Shown: one piece after another, positions 23,893 to 35,387 of the stretch
How positions within the stretch are numbered: position 1 is the stretch's first letter
Layout: each line of letters begins with the position of its first letter
The notes under the pieces: model-generated
The model's database searches: none
Told to the model about the DNA's origin: nothing
Seen by the model: only the letters and a program-made list of their open reading frames with translations
Program-made: the position numbers and the translations under genes
Assembly: GCA_020002185.1 (NCBI GenBank)
Contig: CM034537.1
Coordinates: 7,095,590 to 7,159,589 of the forward strand
Length of the DNA: 64,000 bases
Source: Paraescarpia echinospica
Taxonomy: Eukaryota; Annelida; Polychaeta; Sabellida; Siboglinidae
Direction of reading: 5' to 3'

Positions 23893-24038
23893 CAGTGCAC
23901 TCCAGATAACTTGAACACACATAAGTGAATTTTTGCTAAGTTAAATCAATACCTTCTGATAACTTTCTAGTTATCAAAAATTCCACTTCTCAGTATTGTC
24001 ATGGGTCCCTGGAAGTTCAACCTTATCCAGAGTGCACT
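23893..24038. mobile_element. ~146-bp MITE-like inverted repeat
   Basis: The left end AGTGCACTCCAGATAACTTG and the reverse complement of the right end (AGTGCACTCTGGATAAGGTT) match closely. The centre holds a further short hairpin (TGATAACTttctAGTTATCA). Resembles pogo/Tigger-type MITEs, though a TA duplication is clear only on the left. Confidence 0.6.
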
Positions 24039-25101
24039 TTTCCTTTATTCTTACTCAAATAATTAATGTTGTATATAATTATACATCTGGGCCATTTTCG
24101 TGAAAAGTATACAATAACAGTAAAGTAACATGTCTAAAATAAATGTTTAATTTGTTTTTAGCGAGTACTATTATTATCAAATGTGCTATTCACATGAAGC
24201 AGCGCAACTTGATCTGATCTATTATTAATTTTTTAATAATATATTCTTGGATAAAAACTTATGTATAAGAGAGTGCAGATCTACTGGTGTCTAAAATCCG
24301 TGCATTGCAAAATTCCGTGGCAACATGGTATTGTGTACTACAAACCTAAAATGTTTACACTGAATGATGACATGCCAGCCAGGTTTACTAGCAATCGTTG
24401 CTGTAGCATTAAAAACAGTCTCTGAATGTACAAATCTCACATTTTTATGTTTCGGTTCAAATAAGTAGGGAAACGGGGACTTTTCAAAAACGGCTGACTG
24501 GAATTTGGAAAGGCAAGACCCGTAGACACACATACCCAAATCCCAGATTTAGGCAACAAAAATACATCCATGACAACGTTAATCATCTTGCTATGGTTGC
24601 ATATACTGATATTTTAGCGTGCATTTTCGTTCACTGCATGTCAATATTGGACAATGCAGTTTTATTAACTAGAAAGACGAGACCTTTGCCTAAGGCTATG
24701 TTAGTTATTGTATTTGAGGCTCGACAGACTCAGTGACAGTCCCAGCGGCAGTTGACACCGACTGCAGCCGTCCGCGTGAGCGAACGTTATAATTCTATTT
24801 AATCGAAACATTACTTGGTTGACGGCATTGGGAAGCAGGGTAATTAAACAATGAATACGCTTCCTACACTTATTACAATAGCTGTCAATATGCATATGTC
24901 TACAAATTGCTTATTTACAATGCCGTTGCTTGAATCAACTCACCTCGGAAACTAACATGTCAACTATGTGTGTGGCGTCAACGGTCTTCGTGTGGTTCAC
25001 TGCGCGTGCATGAATATTCATTATACGCGGGCTGCAGAATTAATCATCCACGTGGCAGCAAGCTCAAATTGATTCGCGTAAACACAACTGTCTATCATTT
25101 T

Positions 25102-25296
25102 TGTTGATAACTCGTGTTATGTCATTAAACAGCTTTATTCGAGCAGATACATATGCATGCCAAATCGTCGTGCTGTTTAGTTCCAGTGTCGCGGGGAGAG
25201 AGAGTCAGTCCAAAGTGCCACTAGCTCGTAGGCTAGATGGCCGCATTAGTGGACGCATATCATGTTTCAAGTCTACACTAACGGTATCTCTTAACA
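25102..25296 (-). repeat. 3' LTR of the Gypsy element (195 bp)
   Basis: Starts TGTTGATAAC and ends TCTTAACA on the plus strand (TG...CA). Differs from the other LTR by scattered substitutions and a 12-bp segment (GCCGCATTAGTG) present only here. Confidence 0.9.
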
Positions 25297-25310
25297 TCCC
25301 CCTTTCTTTA
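25297..25310 (-). promoter_or_regulatory. Polypurine tract
   Basis: Minus strand AAAGAAAGGGGGA immediately precedes the 3' LTR start (TGTTAAGAG), the expected place and composition for the plus-strand primer. Confidence 0.8.
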
Positions 25311-25382
25311 GAAAGTTCGACAGTCATTAGGGGTTGTCACTACCAACTACATTCTATAGTCCTTCATCCAGATGGGCGGTTG

Positions 25383-26300
25383 TCATGTCCTCATCGGCCT
25401 GTCCTGAATTCCAGATGTCGTCGTGGGAGTGTCCGGTTCCCTTGGGTCAGTAGCCTCGGGTCGTGTCCCTGATTGCTTTCTGACGTTGGTCACCGACAAG
25501 CGTTCCCTGTCACTGATTGTTCCCGGTTGTTCTAGCGCATCCTTTGATGTCACGCCGTTGTCGTCATTCCTAGCCAGGCGAGCGTCACCAGGGTTCTTTG
25601 ACAGAGGAATGTCGTCAGGGTTCATTCTCGAATGAATGTGTATTCGGTTTCGCCAATATTTATTGCCCTTTCGGTCGCTTACTACACAGGACCTGTCATC
25701 CGGTTTCTGTGTCACTACGCCGCGTTCCCACTTGGCATTGGGAAGCTTCTTGAATAGGATTGGTTGTCCTTTCTCTAATGCATCCAAATCACGGGCTGAT
25801 TTGTCATGATGCTTTGTGACTGTCTGTCTTCTTTTCTCTTTGCGTTGTCTAACTACCGCCGAGTCCACCTTCCTTTTCTTTATTGACGGAAGCAGAGAAC
25901 GTGTGTGTCTCCCGAACATTAGTTGAGCAGGAGAGAAACGAGTCTTGCTTAGGTGTGTTTCGTAGCTCCAACAGGGCTAGTTGTAAGTCGCTGCCATCTT
26001 CAAGTGTTTTGCGGATGACAGTTTTTACTGCCTTCACGCCAGACTCCGCTTTCCCGTTTGATTGGGGATATATGGGAGATGACGTCTTGTGTTTGATTTT
26101 CTATTCCCTGGTAAATCGTGCAAAAAAAATGCTGAAAACTGACTTCCGTTATCGCTGATCAGCTGACAGGGTGAACCAAATCGAGCGAAATTAGTTTTCA
26201 GCTTGGATATGACTTGTCGAGACGTTGTTGTTGTTAAACGGTCGACCTCGAAATATCCGGAGTAGTAATCGATTGTTAACAGGTAGTCAACTCCATACAA
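25383..26300 (-). pseudogene. Gypsy integrase core and C-terminus
   Basis: Three overlapping minus-strand frames. 26300-26034 has DYLLTIDYYSGYFEVDRL and CQLISDNGSQF (two catalytic Asp regions); 26037-25849 has ALLELRNTPKQDS; 25919-25383 has MFGRHTRSLLPSIKKRKVDS and a basic tail with KWERGVVTQKPDDRSCVV. Frameshifts between them disable the protein. Confidence 0.8.
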
Positions 26301-26372
26301 CTCAAACAGGTCGACTCCGACTTTTTGTCATGGTCCGTCACCATCATCGTGGTTTCTCAACGTTTCTTTTTG

Positions 26373-26879
26373 TTAGGATGGTTTCCAGTGTTGACATATC
26401 TCACATGCTTCGGCCATCTGCTTTACATCGCTCGACATTCTTGGCCAAAATATTGTTTCTCGGGCCCGTGCCATCATGCTGTCATAACCAGTGTGTGCGG
26501 CATGTAGTTTTCGTAGCATCTCACGTCGCAAAGCTGTTGGGATGACTAATCTCTGGCCTTTAAGAATCACTCCATCTTGGTGGCTAAGTGTGTCCCGGAT
26601 ATCGAAGTATGGTGTTGCTTCTGGTGGGACCAGCTGCTTGCTTTCGACCCATCCATTCTGTAGGAGATATAGCACTTTCTGCAAATCTGCATCATTTGCA
26701 GTCGTTTGTGCCATGGCTAGTGTGATCGTATCAGGTACGTCTTGAAGCACATTGATTCTCACGGATCTCACTTGGCTTTCTGGCATATCTAGATACACTC
26801 GGCTTAGCGTGTCTGCAATGAGGAGTCTTTTCCCCTCCACATACTGGAACTCCATGTCATATCGATGCAGTCTTAGCAT
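26373..26879 (-). pseudogene. Gypsy RNase H end and integrase zinc-binding domain
   Basis: 168 residues: YDMEFQYVEGKRLLIADTLS (RNase H tail), then an HHCC zinc domain with LHAAHTGYDSMMARARETIF and WPRMSSDVKQMAEACEICQH. All four zinc ligands are visible. The frame closes soon after the zinc domain. Confidence 0.85.
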
Positions 26880-27010
26880 CAGTAACTTGGCTCAGTGGTT
26901 TTCTCAGGAGTGTTGCTAGGGGCTTATGATCATTCTGGATAATCACCTTGCGCCCATACGTGTATTGGTAAAATCATTCAAGACCAAACATGACCGACAG
27001 AAGTTCCTTT

Positions 27011-27481
27011 TCAATCTGAGCCCACCTGCGTTCGGCAGTCGTCAAGGACCGAAAAGCATACTCGATCGGCTTCCCGCATCAGTGCAGCGCCTAAGCCATC
27101 TTTGCTGCTGTCGACTTGCAGTTCGAGTTCTTTGTAGGGGTCGAAGTATGCCAGGACCGGTGTTGCTGAGATCTTCTTCTTCACCTCATTGAACGCCTCC
27201 CCGCATTGCTTTGAGCAGTTCCAGTCAACCTTCTTCCGTGTCTGTGTTCTTACTGGTTCCAGGTCACTTGCTAGATCTGGCATGAACCGCACTAGGTATT
27301 GAATCATGTCACAAAATCGTTTGACTCCATGCACATCAGTCGGTGCTGGCATCTCAAGAATTGCTTTGACTTTTCCGTCGTCTGCTTTGATGCCTTCAGT
27401 GGTTATCATGTGTCCCCACAGTACGCACAATTGTTGTTCACCTGGGTTTTGGTCTTGGTGGGCCCTTCTTCTTGCTGGCAT
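27011..27481 (-). pseudogene. Gypsy RT thumb/connection and RNase H start, fused to the gag end
   Basis: Reads GHMITTEGIKADDGKVKAIL, then MIQYLVRFMPDLASDLEPVR, then VLAYFDPYKELELQVDSSKD and GLGAALM. The palm with YxDD and the protease upstream are missing by deletion, not by sequence decay, because gag residues adjoin directly. Confidence 0.8.
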
Positions 27482-28041
27482 ATAGTTTCTCGATAATGTG
27501 CTCCGGATTCATTTCCGTCACCTGCATGTTTGTCATTTCGAACGCTCGGCATATGTCGATCCCATTCCGGAGTGTTAACTGCCTTTCTCGCAATAGCAAT
27601 TCCTGTAGTTTGCCTTTTGCAGAGAACACTATCTTGTCCCGGATCATGCGCTCCGTGTCCTGGTAGTCGCATGGAGCTGCCATTGTACGGAGTTCGGTGA
27701 GGTACACATCAAACGGTTGCTTCCACAGCACATTCCAGAAACGGTACGTGTTTAGTACGACATTTCCCTTGGGCGCACAGTACTCTTCCAATTTCTGGAG
27801 TACTTTCTCGGGACGATCTTTGTTGCCGTCTTCTGCCCACACAAAATGTTCGTATACTGTGATGAAGTCTGGCCCAGCAGTTAAGAATTATTGCCACCTG
27901 GGTAGCATTCGCTTTCTTATTTTTCTCCGACGTCGCCAAGTATATTTGAAGCGGTCGTTTCCATTTCATGAACGAATCCGCAAGATTCGGATTGTTGACA
28001 TCTAACTTGGGCGGCGCGCGAAATTGTGCACCATCAGCCAT
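27438..28041 (-). pseudogene. Gypsy gag
   Basis: Two frames. 28041-27709 starts MADGAQFRAPPKLDV with KWKRPLQIYLATSEKNKKA; 27842-27438 has EDGNKDRPEKVLQKLEEYCA, then LTELRTMAAPCDYQDTERMI and IVFSAKGKLQELLLRERQLT. These are typical Ty3/Gypsy capsid segments of metazoan elements. A frameshift near 27850 splits them. Confidence 0.8.
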
Positions 28042-28175
28042 AGCCTGAAGTCACGGCAGGTCAATGGCCAGTACTTTTAAGCAGTCGCCGCGATGGCGAA
28101 ATCAAAAGTCATTTACCATCATGATGCGCCGGAAACTGCTCTCTTTCTTCCTATTCGTGACGGTTATCAGGGCTC

Positions 28176-28192
28176 GTGATTCGCTGCCACCA
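28176..28192 (-). promoter_or_regulatory. Primer-binding-site candidate
   Basis: Immediately inside the 5' LTR the minus strand reads TGGTGGCAGCGAATCAC; a TGG start complementary to a tRNA CCA end is expected here. The tRNA was not identified. Confidence 0.65.
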
Positions 28193-28375
28193 TGTTGAAA
28201 ACTTGTGTTATGTCATTAAACAGCTTTATTCGAGCAGATACATACGCATGCCAAATCGTTGTGCAGTTTAGTTCTAGTGTCGCGGGGAGAGTGAGTCAGT
28301 CCAAATTGCCACTAGCTCGTCGGCTAGATGGACGCATATCATGTTTCAAGTCTACACTAACGGTATCTCTTAACA
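28193..28375 (-). repeat. 5' LTR of the Gypsy element (183 bp)
   Basis: Starts TGTTGAAAAC and ends TCTTAACA on the plus strand. Near-identical to the 25102-25296 LTR apart from the 12-bp indel and about ten substitutions, implying moderate age. Confidence 0.9.
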
Positions 28376-28512
28376 GTTTTTTTGCGCAAATAACACCCAA
28401 ATTATGCATAAACATGCAAGACATAAGTAGCAGAGAAAATACTTATGGGAAATTAATACGTTTTGATACAGTACACCTCGAATGTATATCAGCTTACAAA
28501 GAATCCCTTTAA

Positions 28513-29704
28513 AATTAAATTGATTGCCAACATACATAACAATTAACATAGCCATAGGGGGACAGTGGAGCGAGGACAGAATCCCATGACATAATCACAC
28601 ATGTCACGCATGGATAATAAGATATTGGTAATTTTACAATCACCGACAAATTAGCAAAAACCAGGAATAGCCCCATTATTTTATTTATTACATTAAAAAA
28701 CGGTTGACTGTCAAATAATGGTTCTGTTATAAGTGATAAGCCTAAGGAATACCGGGTTCAATAAAACGCAGTCATGATAGACTTCAACGCAGTCGTGTTG
28801 AAGCCTGTTAGCGCGGCTAGATGACAACCACTCACGAGATCCACGCAGGCTAAGCGTCGCGCCAAACGCAAAGCCTCAGCCAAGCCTAACAACTAAGGCG
28901 GCAAATAAACATGCAACAACTTGAACTGAAGTTGATTGAAAGAATAACCGAGCAGCGCAGCGATAAAGTTTACTTATTTAAAATCACACTATCATACTCA
29001 CAGGTATATACAAAGATTGCAAAAAGTGGACGTACGTTTTAACTTTTTTGAACTGTAACAACTCGTGAGCGACATATATATATATCAGTGAAATTGCGAC
29101 GGAAAGTTCTGCACAACCGTTTACGTCCGCCATGGTGGAATTGAACGGTGTCGCCACCTAGTGACGACGTTCAGATTAAATGTTTTTTTGGGCTTTAATC
29201 TTTTATTTCAGCCTCAACATTGCAGTCGGATCCACAGAGGGTAGTCTGGGGGGAGCACAAAACCTCAAATGGCGGCCGAACCAAATAGTATAGTACAAAT
29301 ATTGTCGCAACCGTGCCGCCGTAACTTGTGCCGCTGTCTCGGCTGAACTCCTCACATCGGAAGGCGGGGGGCTGTCAAAATCTTTCATCGCTGCGCGGCC
29401 GTATCTTCAGGGGTCAGTCTACAGTTAGTTTTCCATGTTAGCCATGTTAGCGTTTTGGAGGGGTGGTGTTAAAAAAAATTTCGCCGCCGCCTCGACATAT
29501 ATAACTTCATCTTATTGTAATCTCAACGGAGGCATATTATAAAGGGCTTGGGGGGGGCACGGTCGCTTGGACCCATTATAAAAGGTCTATACGCTGGGGA
29601 CGCCAAATTCCTAAGGTGTGGGGGCACGTGCCATTTTAGCCAAAACCTGCATGATTCTTCCGTAAGACATCTATATGTGCTAACACATCTACTTTTCTAA
29701 GTCT
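28513..29704. other. Mixed spacer with a CpG-richer segment, no confident gene
   Basis: ~28780-28900 and 29090-29640 are richer in CG than the surroundings. On the minus strand CCACCATGG spans ~29129-29137, an ideal Kozak context, opening a frame MADVNGCAELSVAISL. No splice partner or homologue was seen. It may be a promoter or first exon, or chance. Confidence 0.3.
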
Positions 29705-30046
29705 CCCTACTAAAAAATTACTACGATTTACTAAAATAAATTTACTATAGTTTACTATAGTATATACTGTAAACACTATATAGTAAACTAGTGTCTTTGC
29801 GGAATATTTTACCATGTTTTACCATAGTAAATTTACTATGGTTTACTATAGTTAATACTTCATTTTACTATGATGAATATCACGTGTTATCATGGTTTAT
29901 TACAGTGAATACCATATTTTACTATGGTTTACTATGGCGAAAGTATGGTAAAATGCAATATACTATATGGTTTACTATAATTCACCATGATTTACTATGG
30001 ATGTATCATGGTTTACCATAATAAACTGTAGTACATTTTAGCAGGG
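29705..30046. mobile_element. Palindrome-rich MITE-like element (TTTACTATGG repeats)
   Basis: Left end CCCTACTAAAA and reverse complement of the right end CCCTGCTAAAA are inverted repeats. The interior is dominated by imperfect TTTACTATAG/TTTACCATGG words in both orientations. No target duplication is evident. Confidence 0.65.
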
Positions 30047-30721
30047 CCGACTATTAGAAAAATTATTTGAGTGAAATGAGTGAAACGAAAAGAGATCGGC
30101 AGAATCCAAACTTCATAAAAGTAGACGCCTACAGGGGTAGACATAGCCAAGGAGCTTACATTTAGAGTTACCAGCCAAGTGATGTTCACGCATTTAGCGT
30201 CCATATCTCACGCTCGATCTCACCCACAGATATGTCGATCAATCTGACGCAATTCAGACCTGGTGCCGAGTACATTTTTATGAGTACGAGTACGAGTACT
30301 TTGACGATGGACGAGTACAAGTACATTGCTAAAAGCTGAGTACGAGTACGAGTACATTCTCACGAGTACGAGTACATTTTTGTAAATATAAATATTAAAT
30401 AATAACGTATCGTAAAATCGACAATTTAGTGGATCTCTGCAATGTAGGCATGTGGTATCACTGTCATGATATATCTAGGGGCAATATTGAGTCACCGACC
30501 AACTAGGCACACGTAAACCAATCATAACGTACGATTGACATTTGAGAAAAAAACTTAGCCAATCAAGTTGATATCTGTCTTTAATGATCACAAATGAGTG
30601 GGTAAAAGAGACTGACCAGTGGATACCCCCAGCCAATCATTTGAACTTTGCTGGTTGTCTCCAGGTTAAGCATGTAAAACAAAGCAACCAACAGGAGGAT
30701 TTGTTACCTGGCATCCCACTG

Positions 30722-33700
30722 CCCAGCAAACAAAATTACGTTGTGACAACGTTGCCACAACGTCACGTTTTGGTTATGATGACGTTGTGAAGTGACGTTG
30801 CTACAACGTAATTGTGTGGACTCCCATCGACGTTGCGACAACGTTGTGAAATGACGTTGTGAAGTGACCTTCTAGCAACCAATACACAACCTATTGGTGA
30901 CCTTTCCAAAACCTTTTTGGAACCTTCCAGCAACCATTACACAACCTATCGGTGACCTTCCCACAACCTTTTTGGAACCTTCCAGCAACCATTACACAAC
31001 CTATCGGTGACCTTCCCACAACCATTACACAACCTTTTATGCACCTTCCAGCAACTTTTGCCCGACCACCCCATCCCTTTTTCAGACACCTACGCCCTTT
31101 GTAGTAATTCCTTTTCAGAATATGAATTACATGACAGTCAATTTCATTTGAAAATAAATTTATTTTTACTGAAGTTATACATAAATCAATATTTAATTAT
31201 CGTCCTTGTCTCCATTGGGTTTCTTTAGCACTGCAAGTCTCTTTGATTCTGCGAGTCACTGATCTTCGTCTGATGACAGTGTTGTGACTGTCATTCGTGA
31301 TCCTGTTGGCACTGAGCTTTCTTTGGCACGATTCTGCAAATTAGGCATTATGATTAGTTTAATACATTAACAAGTAATTACCATTTAAAACTAGTTGGGG
31401 AGGGCAGAAATTTGAGGGATATCTAAATATGACATAATTATATTTTACCATTTCAGATGACTGGAGGCGAGGAAAAATATTTTAATGGAATACCCCTCGA
31501 ATTAAATGATGGAATAAGTTAGTCAATACTGTCGAGCCATCTTCAATAAATGTGTACTCATATAGATCCATGTCATAATTTCCAAACTCTGAGAATCCAT
31601 TTATAAGGACAAACACAAATCTAGATAAAATTCCCACCACAGATGTTCTTCTACAGGGAATAGCTTAGGGCTATTGCATTTAAATATAGGACCACAGAGG
31701 GGATGGGTAAAATAATGTGAAATTCAATTCAATGGGGGCATGGAAAAAAAATCTTAAATGAAGTCAAATCCACGATGGCCAGTCAGGATCACGATGTCAA
31801 CAGCAAACGAGTGTTACGGCAATTTATGGACATCCCTTTGATATTTGATCATGAATTCAACAGACCAACAGCTAGAATTTCACGGTTTGGGTTTTTCTTG
31901 TCAAGAATTTATGGATATGAATATGAATATAAAGTGGAGTGGGATGGCCAACGTTACCAGTTCTGCTATCAATAGGCGATGTCACATAAATTGCTAAATA
32001 AGTGTGCACTCATAATTTAATTTCAATACTTTTTGGTGAGGATTTGTGTTGAAAAGTAGCCACCTGATTACAATGGAAAGCAGTGCACAACAATCTAAAG
32101 TGGGCAACCAGAAGGGCAATTTTTCAAAAAGTAGGAAACCAATTTAATTGGCTGTTAATGCTAATTAAGAGATGGTACACATCTTAATTTCCATTCTAAT
32201 GTCACTATCAGCCACGATATGGCAGCTAGCACGTGCTATATAATGCTAAGTATAGATGATGGATATTATAGCATTCTTTATATTGTGAAACTTCCTTTTC
32301 ATGATTTAATTACCAAGGTGTTGATTATAATTATATTTATGTAATTAATTACTATGATTAACCAATTACTTGAACAGTATGAGATAAACTATCCCCAGGG
32401 TACAGCAGCTGTTTGCTAGGCTGGCTCGGGTTTCACACAACAACGAGGTGACATTAAATTTTAGTTAGTGTCAACCTGTTCAATAGTACTCTTAAGGTAT
32501 TATTTCCCTTTTGTAATTAGACCACATTGTTAAGTGGAAGACTGTCCATTATTTGATATAATCTTGGCTGAATGTTAAAGCAATTATTTAGTTATATATA
32601 AGGGTTTTTATTAAATGGAGAATTGCTTTGAGCAAGCACCCTGTGATGCTGCAGTTGACCCCCACTGGCTGCCTGTAAACAGTAGTGGCCTTAATGAGTT
32701 TTAGAATGTTTGCATCATGCTGGTCATATAACTTGCAGAGAATATATAGTGTTAATCATGTTTAGTCAGATACCGTGTTTTGTACTGTGATGCTTAATCT
32801 ACGCTATTGGGTTATTATGTCATATTAGGCATTTAGCAACAATGTATTCTATGAATGAAGTTAAGCAGTCAGTATCAGAAACTGCCCAGTAACCACTAAT
32901 GTCCCCCTAATTAATCACCCTATGGGGTTGGCTGGGTAGGGTGTGGGGCATATTCCTTAGAGACTGACACTTGAAAACAACCATTTAATAAGCCACAGAA
33001 TATGTATCCTGCATATTTGGTAAATTGGAATTGAATGTGATAACACGAAGTAGTGTAGGTATATATGGAATTGCAATACTTGTTTAAATAATTATCTGTG
33101 TTCTGCTCCATATTCTAGTTTTCTTGCAGAAATATCTATTAATGAAGCAAAATGAAAAAAAATCAAAGTTGCATTGATTATAGATAGGAGCTAGTCAAAC
33201 CAAATGCCGATGGAGAGTAATATGGTGACGCCCAGTGGCGATGATGTCCAAGTTTGTAAAATCATAAAAAAATATATCATGGCTCCATCCTCATCAAATC
33301 ATGGTCACACATTCTGTAAATGGTACGTTTTTATGTTTGGGCAATAGTTGTTCAAGCATTTCACACACCCTTTAATTTGAAACATTATTGCTTAATTTAC
33401 ATGCCTTAATTAAATATCAATTAAATTGTCAGTATAGTTAATGGAACATGCTTAACTTTCCTCCAAAGTTTTCACATATTTCATAACAATGAAAATTGTA
33501 AACTGTAATAAAATACACCATCCTAACTGACAGTTGCAATGTATGCTATGCGTGAGTCTATGTATGAGTGTGGGCCGAACCTGTCATGGGCCGAAACATC
33601 CGGGACACGACCTGTCAACCTTCACCCGGAGGGTGGGGGGCCGGACTGAGTTCAATATTTGTTAATGCCCCAACAACTCTCCCTCACCCAGCAGTAATTA

Positions 33701-34661
33701 CTTAATTCCTAAACACATTTATGGTTTAGAATGTTTCCAGTCATCAAATGTTAGTGTGGCGTAGCCAGTGTGAGTGTGGCCTAGCTACATTCATAGCGGA
33801 CCACTCGGTAACGAATAATGATGCCGCGCCTAGTAACGGTTAATTTTTGCCTTACGCAACCATAACAAATATGTAGTTTTCACCAACACTTTTTGAAATC
33901 GTTCAGCAACGTATCAGTATTATTCATCAGAACCACTTATTTCATCAATGACATGCAAGCAAAGCGTCAAATAAGTTGCTTTTGTGAAATGCTTACTACA
34001 TTCGTAAGTCTAACTCTAACTTGGGTCTAAGACGATTAATCACTTCACGCGCGAAACGGAAGCACCCAGTTTTTGCCTAATCGTGTTCAAAATCTTCACT
34101 ATGCGACAACACGCAACGCATTCACTGCATGTATAAACACCATGGTCTGTTCGTTAACTTTCCTGTGGTGATTAGTGAAAAGCTACTTACAATTTCGCCC
34201 GATAAATTGAAATATTACGGTTGTTTACATTAGTCACCGGCGATTTGGCGCACTTGTGTAAAACCGTTAGTTGAGGATACTGAGTCGTCATCAATGTTAC
34301 TACTTCGTATTCTAGACCAGTATGTATGTATTTTACAAATGTAAATTTAATTTTGTCTATATTATAATTTATGATGGTTTTATTTTGTCAAAATATATAC
34401 ACCATTTGGATTAATTATCAGAATGCAAAAATAATTACTGAGCTGCGATTACGTTGCCACAACGTCCGCATAACGTCATGGGTAGACGTCATTTTGCGAC
34501 CATTAAGGTACGTCCAGAAGACGTAACGTTACAACGTTGCCTGTACGTCACCACCCAGCGTTGCAACGTGACGTTGTCACAACCGTTGTGCAACGTAATT
34601 TCTGACGTTACCGTACGGCGACCAAACGGCAACGTTGCCTGGACGTCATGTGTTTGCTGGG
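30722..34661. mobile_element. Candidate nested DNA transposon with CCCAGCAAACA ends and ACGTTG arrays
   Basis: Left end CCCAGCAAACAAAATTACGT and the reverse complement of the right end (CCCAGCAAACACATGACGT) share an 11-bp terminus. Both are followed by ~200 bp rich in ACGTTG/CAACGT words. TG flanks both outer ends. On the left, a ~55-bp unit (CCTTCCAGCAACCATTACAC core) repeats about three times at 30880-31050. No transposase is recognisable in the AT-rich 3-kb interior. Confidence 0.5.
31070..34440. other. Interior of the nested element, no gene recognised
   Basis: AT-rich sequence. A short plus frame at 31775-31975 (MASQDHDVNSKRV start) has no recognisable family. No repeats of note. Confidence 0.35.
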
Positions 34662-35387
34662 TGGCTACATGTCTTTGTTTAGCATTTCTCTTATCTCTGC
34701 TCCCTCAGTGCGTGTTCTCTCTGACCTAGACTATCATGCCACATGGCTTCACTGGTGTCACACTAAGTTGGCACCGGATTATATTAGTGTAGGGTGACGT
34801 CTGACTTGAGCCACCTTACTTCTACAGAGGAAGACTGGCAGTTCTTGTTCTTAGCAGTTAGCACTGTCGGCCAGTGTCAAGGTCTCCAGACTACATTAAA
34901 TGCATTCCCTGTCTAACAGGTGGTTTAACTGCTACTAGTAGTTGGCTCTTTATGGACATCCTGGTGGCTTGATTAAACTGTTTTATGGCCTGAACTGATA
35001 GCCTACAATTATTGTTTGCTTAACAGGGTGTTTCTGACTGGGGAAAGATGCTGCCTGTTGCCATGTTAGGGTATCATAGTCATGGACTCATGGCTATCAG
35101 AGAATGAGGATGTACTATGTGTAGGGATGGCAAGGTGGCATTCTATGTGAAATAACAAAGTATTTAAAAAAATAGTTGAGCATTTCAATATTTCAGGAAA
35201 GTTTGATTTTATAACTGCAAATAAATTAATTGTTCCCAGTATATATTGAGAAAGTACTCAGATGTACTCGTAAAATCTGAGTACAATGAGTACGAGTACA
35301 TGACCCATAAGTTTTATGAGTACGAGTACGAGTACTTCAAAAATGTACTCGAGTACACGAGTACCGAGTACTTCCGCCCCAGGTCTG

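Larger units (their letters stand above)
25102..28375 (-). mobile_element. Ty3/Gypsy LTR retrotransposon with internal deletion
   Basis: Two near-identical LTRs (25102-25296 and 28193-28375) enclose minus-strand gag and pol remnants. The order gag, RT connection/RNase H, integrase, C-terminal tail is Ty3/Gypsy-like. Protease and the RT palm are gone: the sequence passes from a gag CAYCG zinc-knuckle start (~27415) directly to GHMITTEGIKADDGKVKAI of the RT thumb/connection. Frames are broken in several places. Flanks ATTTT and GTTTT are close to a 5-bp duplication. Sits inside the TTAA-flanked unit. Confidence 0.85.
21892..28508. mobile_element. Candidate TTAA-flanked DNA transposon, split by a Gypsy insertion
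   Basis: Left end TTAA (21888-21891) then AGGGATTCTTTG (21892-21903); right end CAAAGAATCCCT (28497-28508) then TTAA (28509-28512). This gives exact 12-bp inverted repeats with TTAA target duplication, as in piggyBac/Kolobok-type elements. Removing the Gypsy insertion leaves ~3.3 kb. No transposase was recognised. The ~24.3-25.0 kb part has candidate minus-strand splice sites (GAG|GTGAGT at ~24944; acceptor TTTGCAG at ~23644) but no confident gene. The inverted repeats could be coincidental ends of separate elements. Confidence 0.45.
30255..35387. mobile_element. Candidate hAT-like element with GAGTAC subterminal arrays
   Basis: The left end CAGACCTGGTGCCGAGTAC and the reverse complement of the right end (CAGACCTGGGGCGGAAGTAC) are inverted repeats. 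Each is followed inward by ~100 bp of clustered GAGTAC/GTACTC words (30271-30370 and 35255-35370). Subterminal arrays of short motifs are common transposase-binding regions in hAT elements. No transposase and no convincing 8-bp target duplication are seen, so the ends could belong to two copies. Confidence 0.5.

Noticed and set aside
24291..24539. Exon encoding MGMCVYGSC... on the minus strand
   Set aside because: Acceptor-like sequence exists, but no homologue, no joining partner and low-complexity surroundings; too weak to call.
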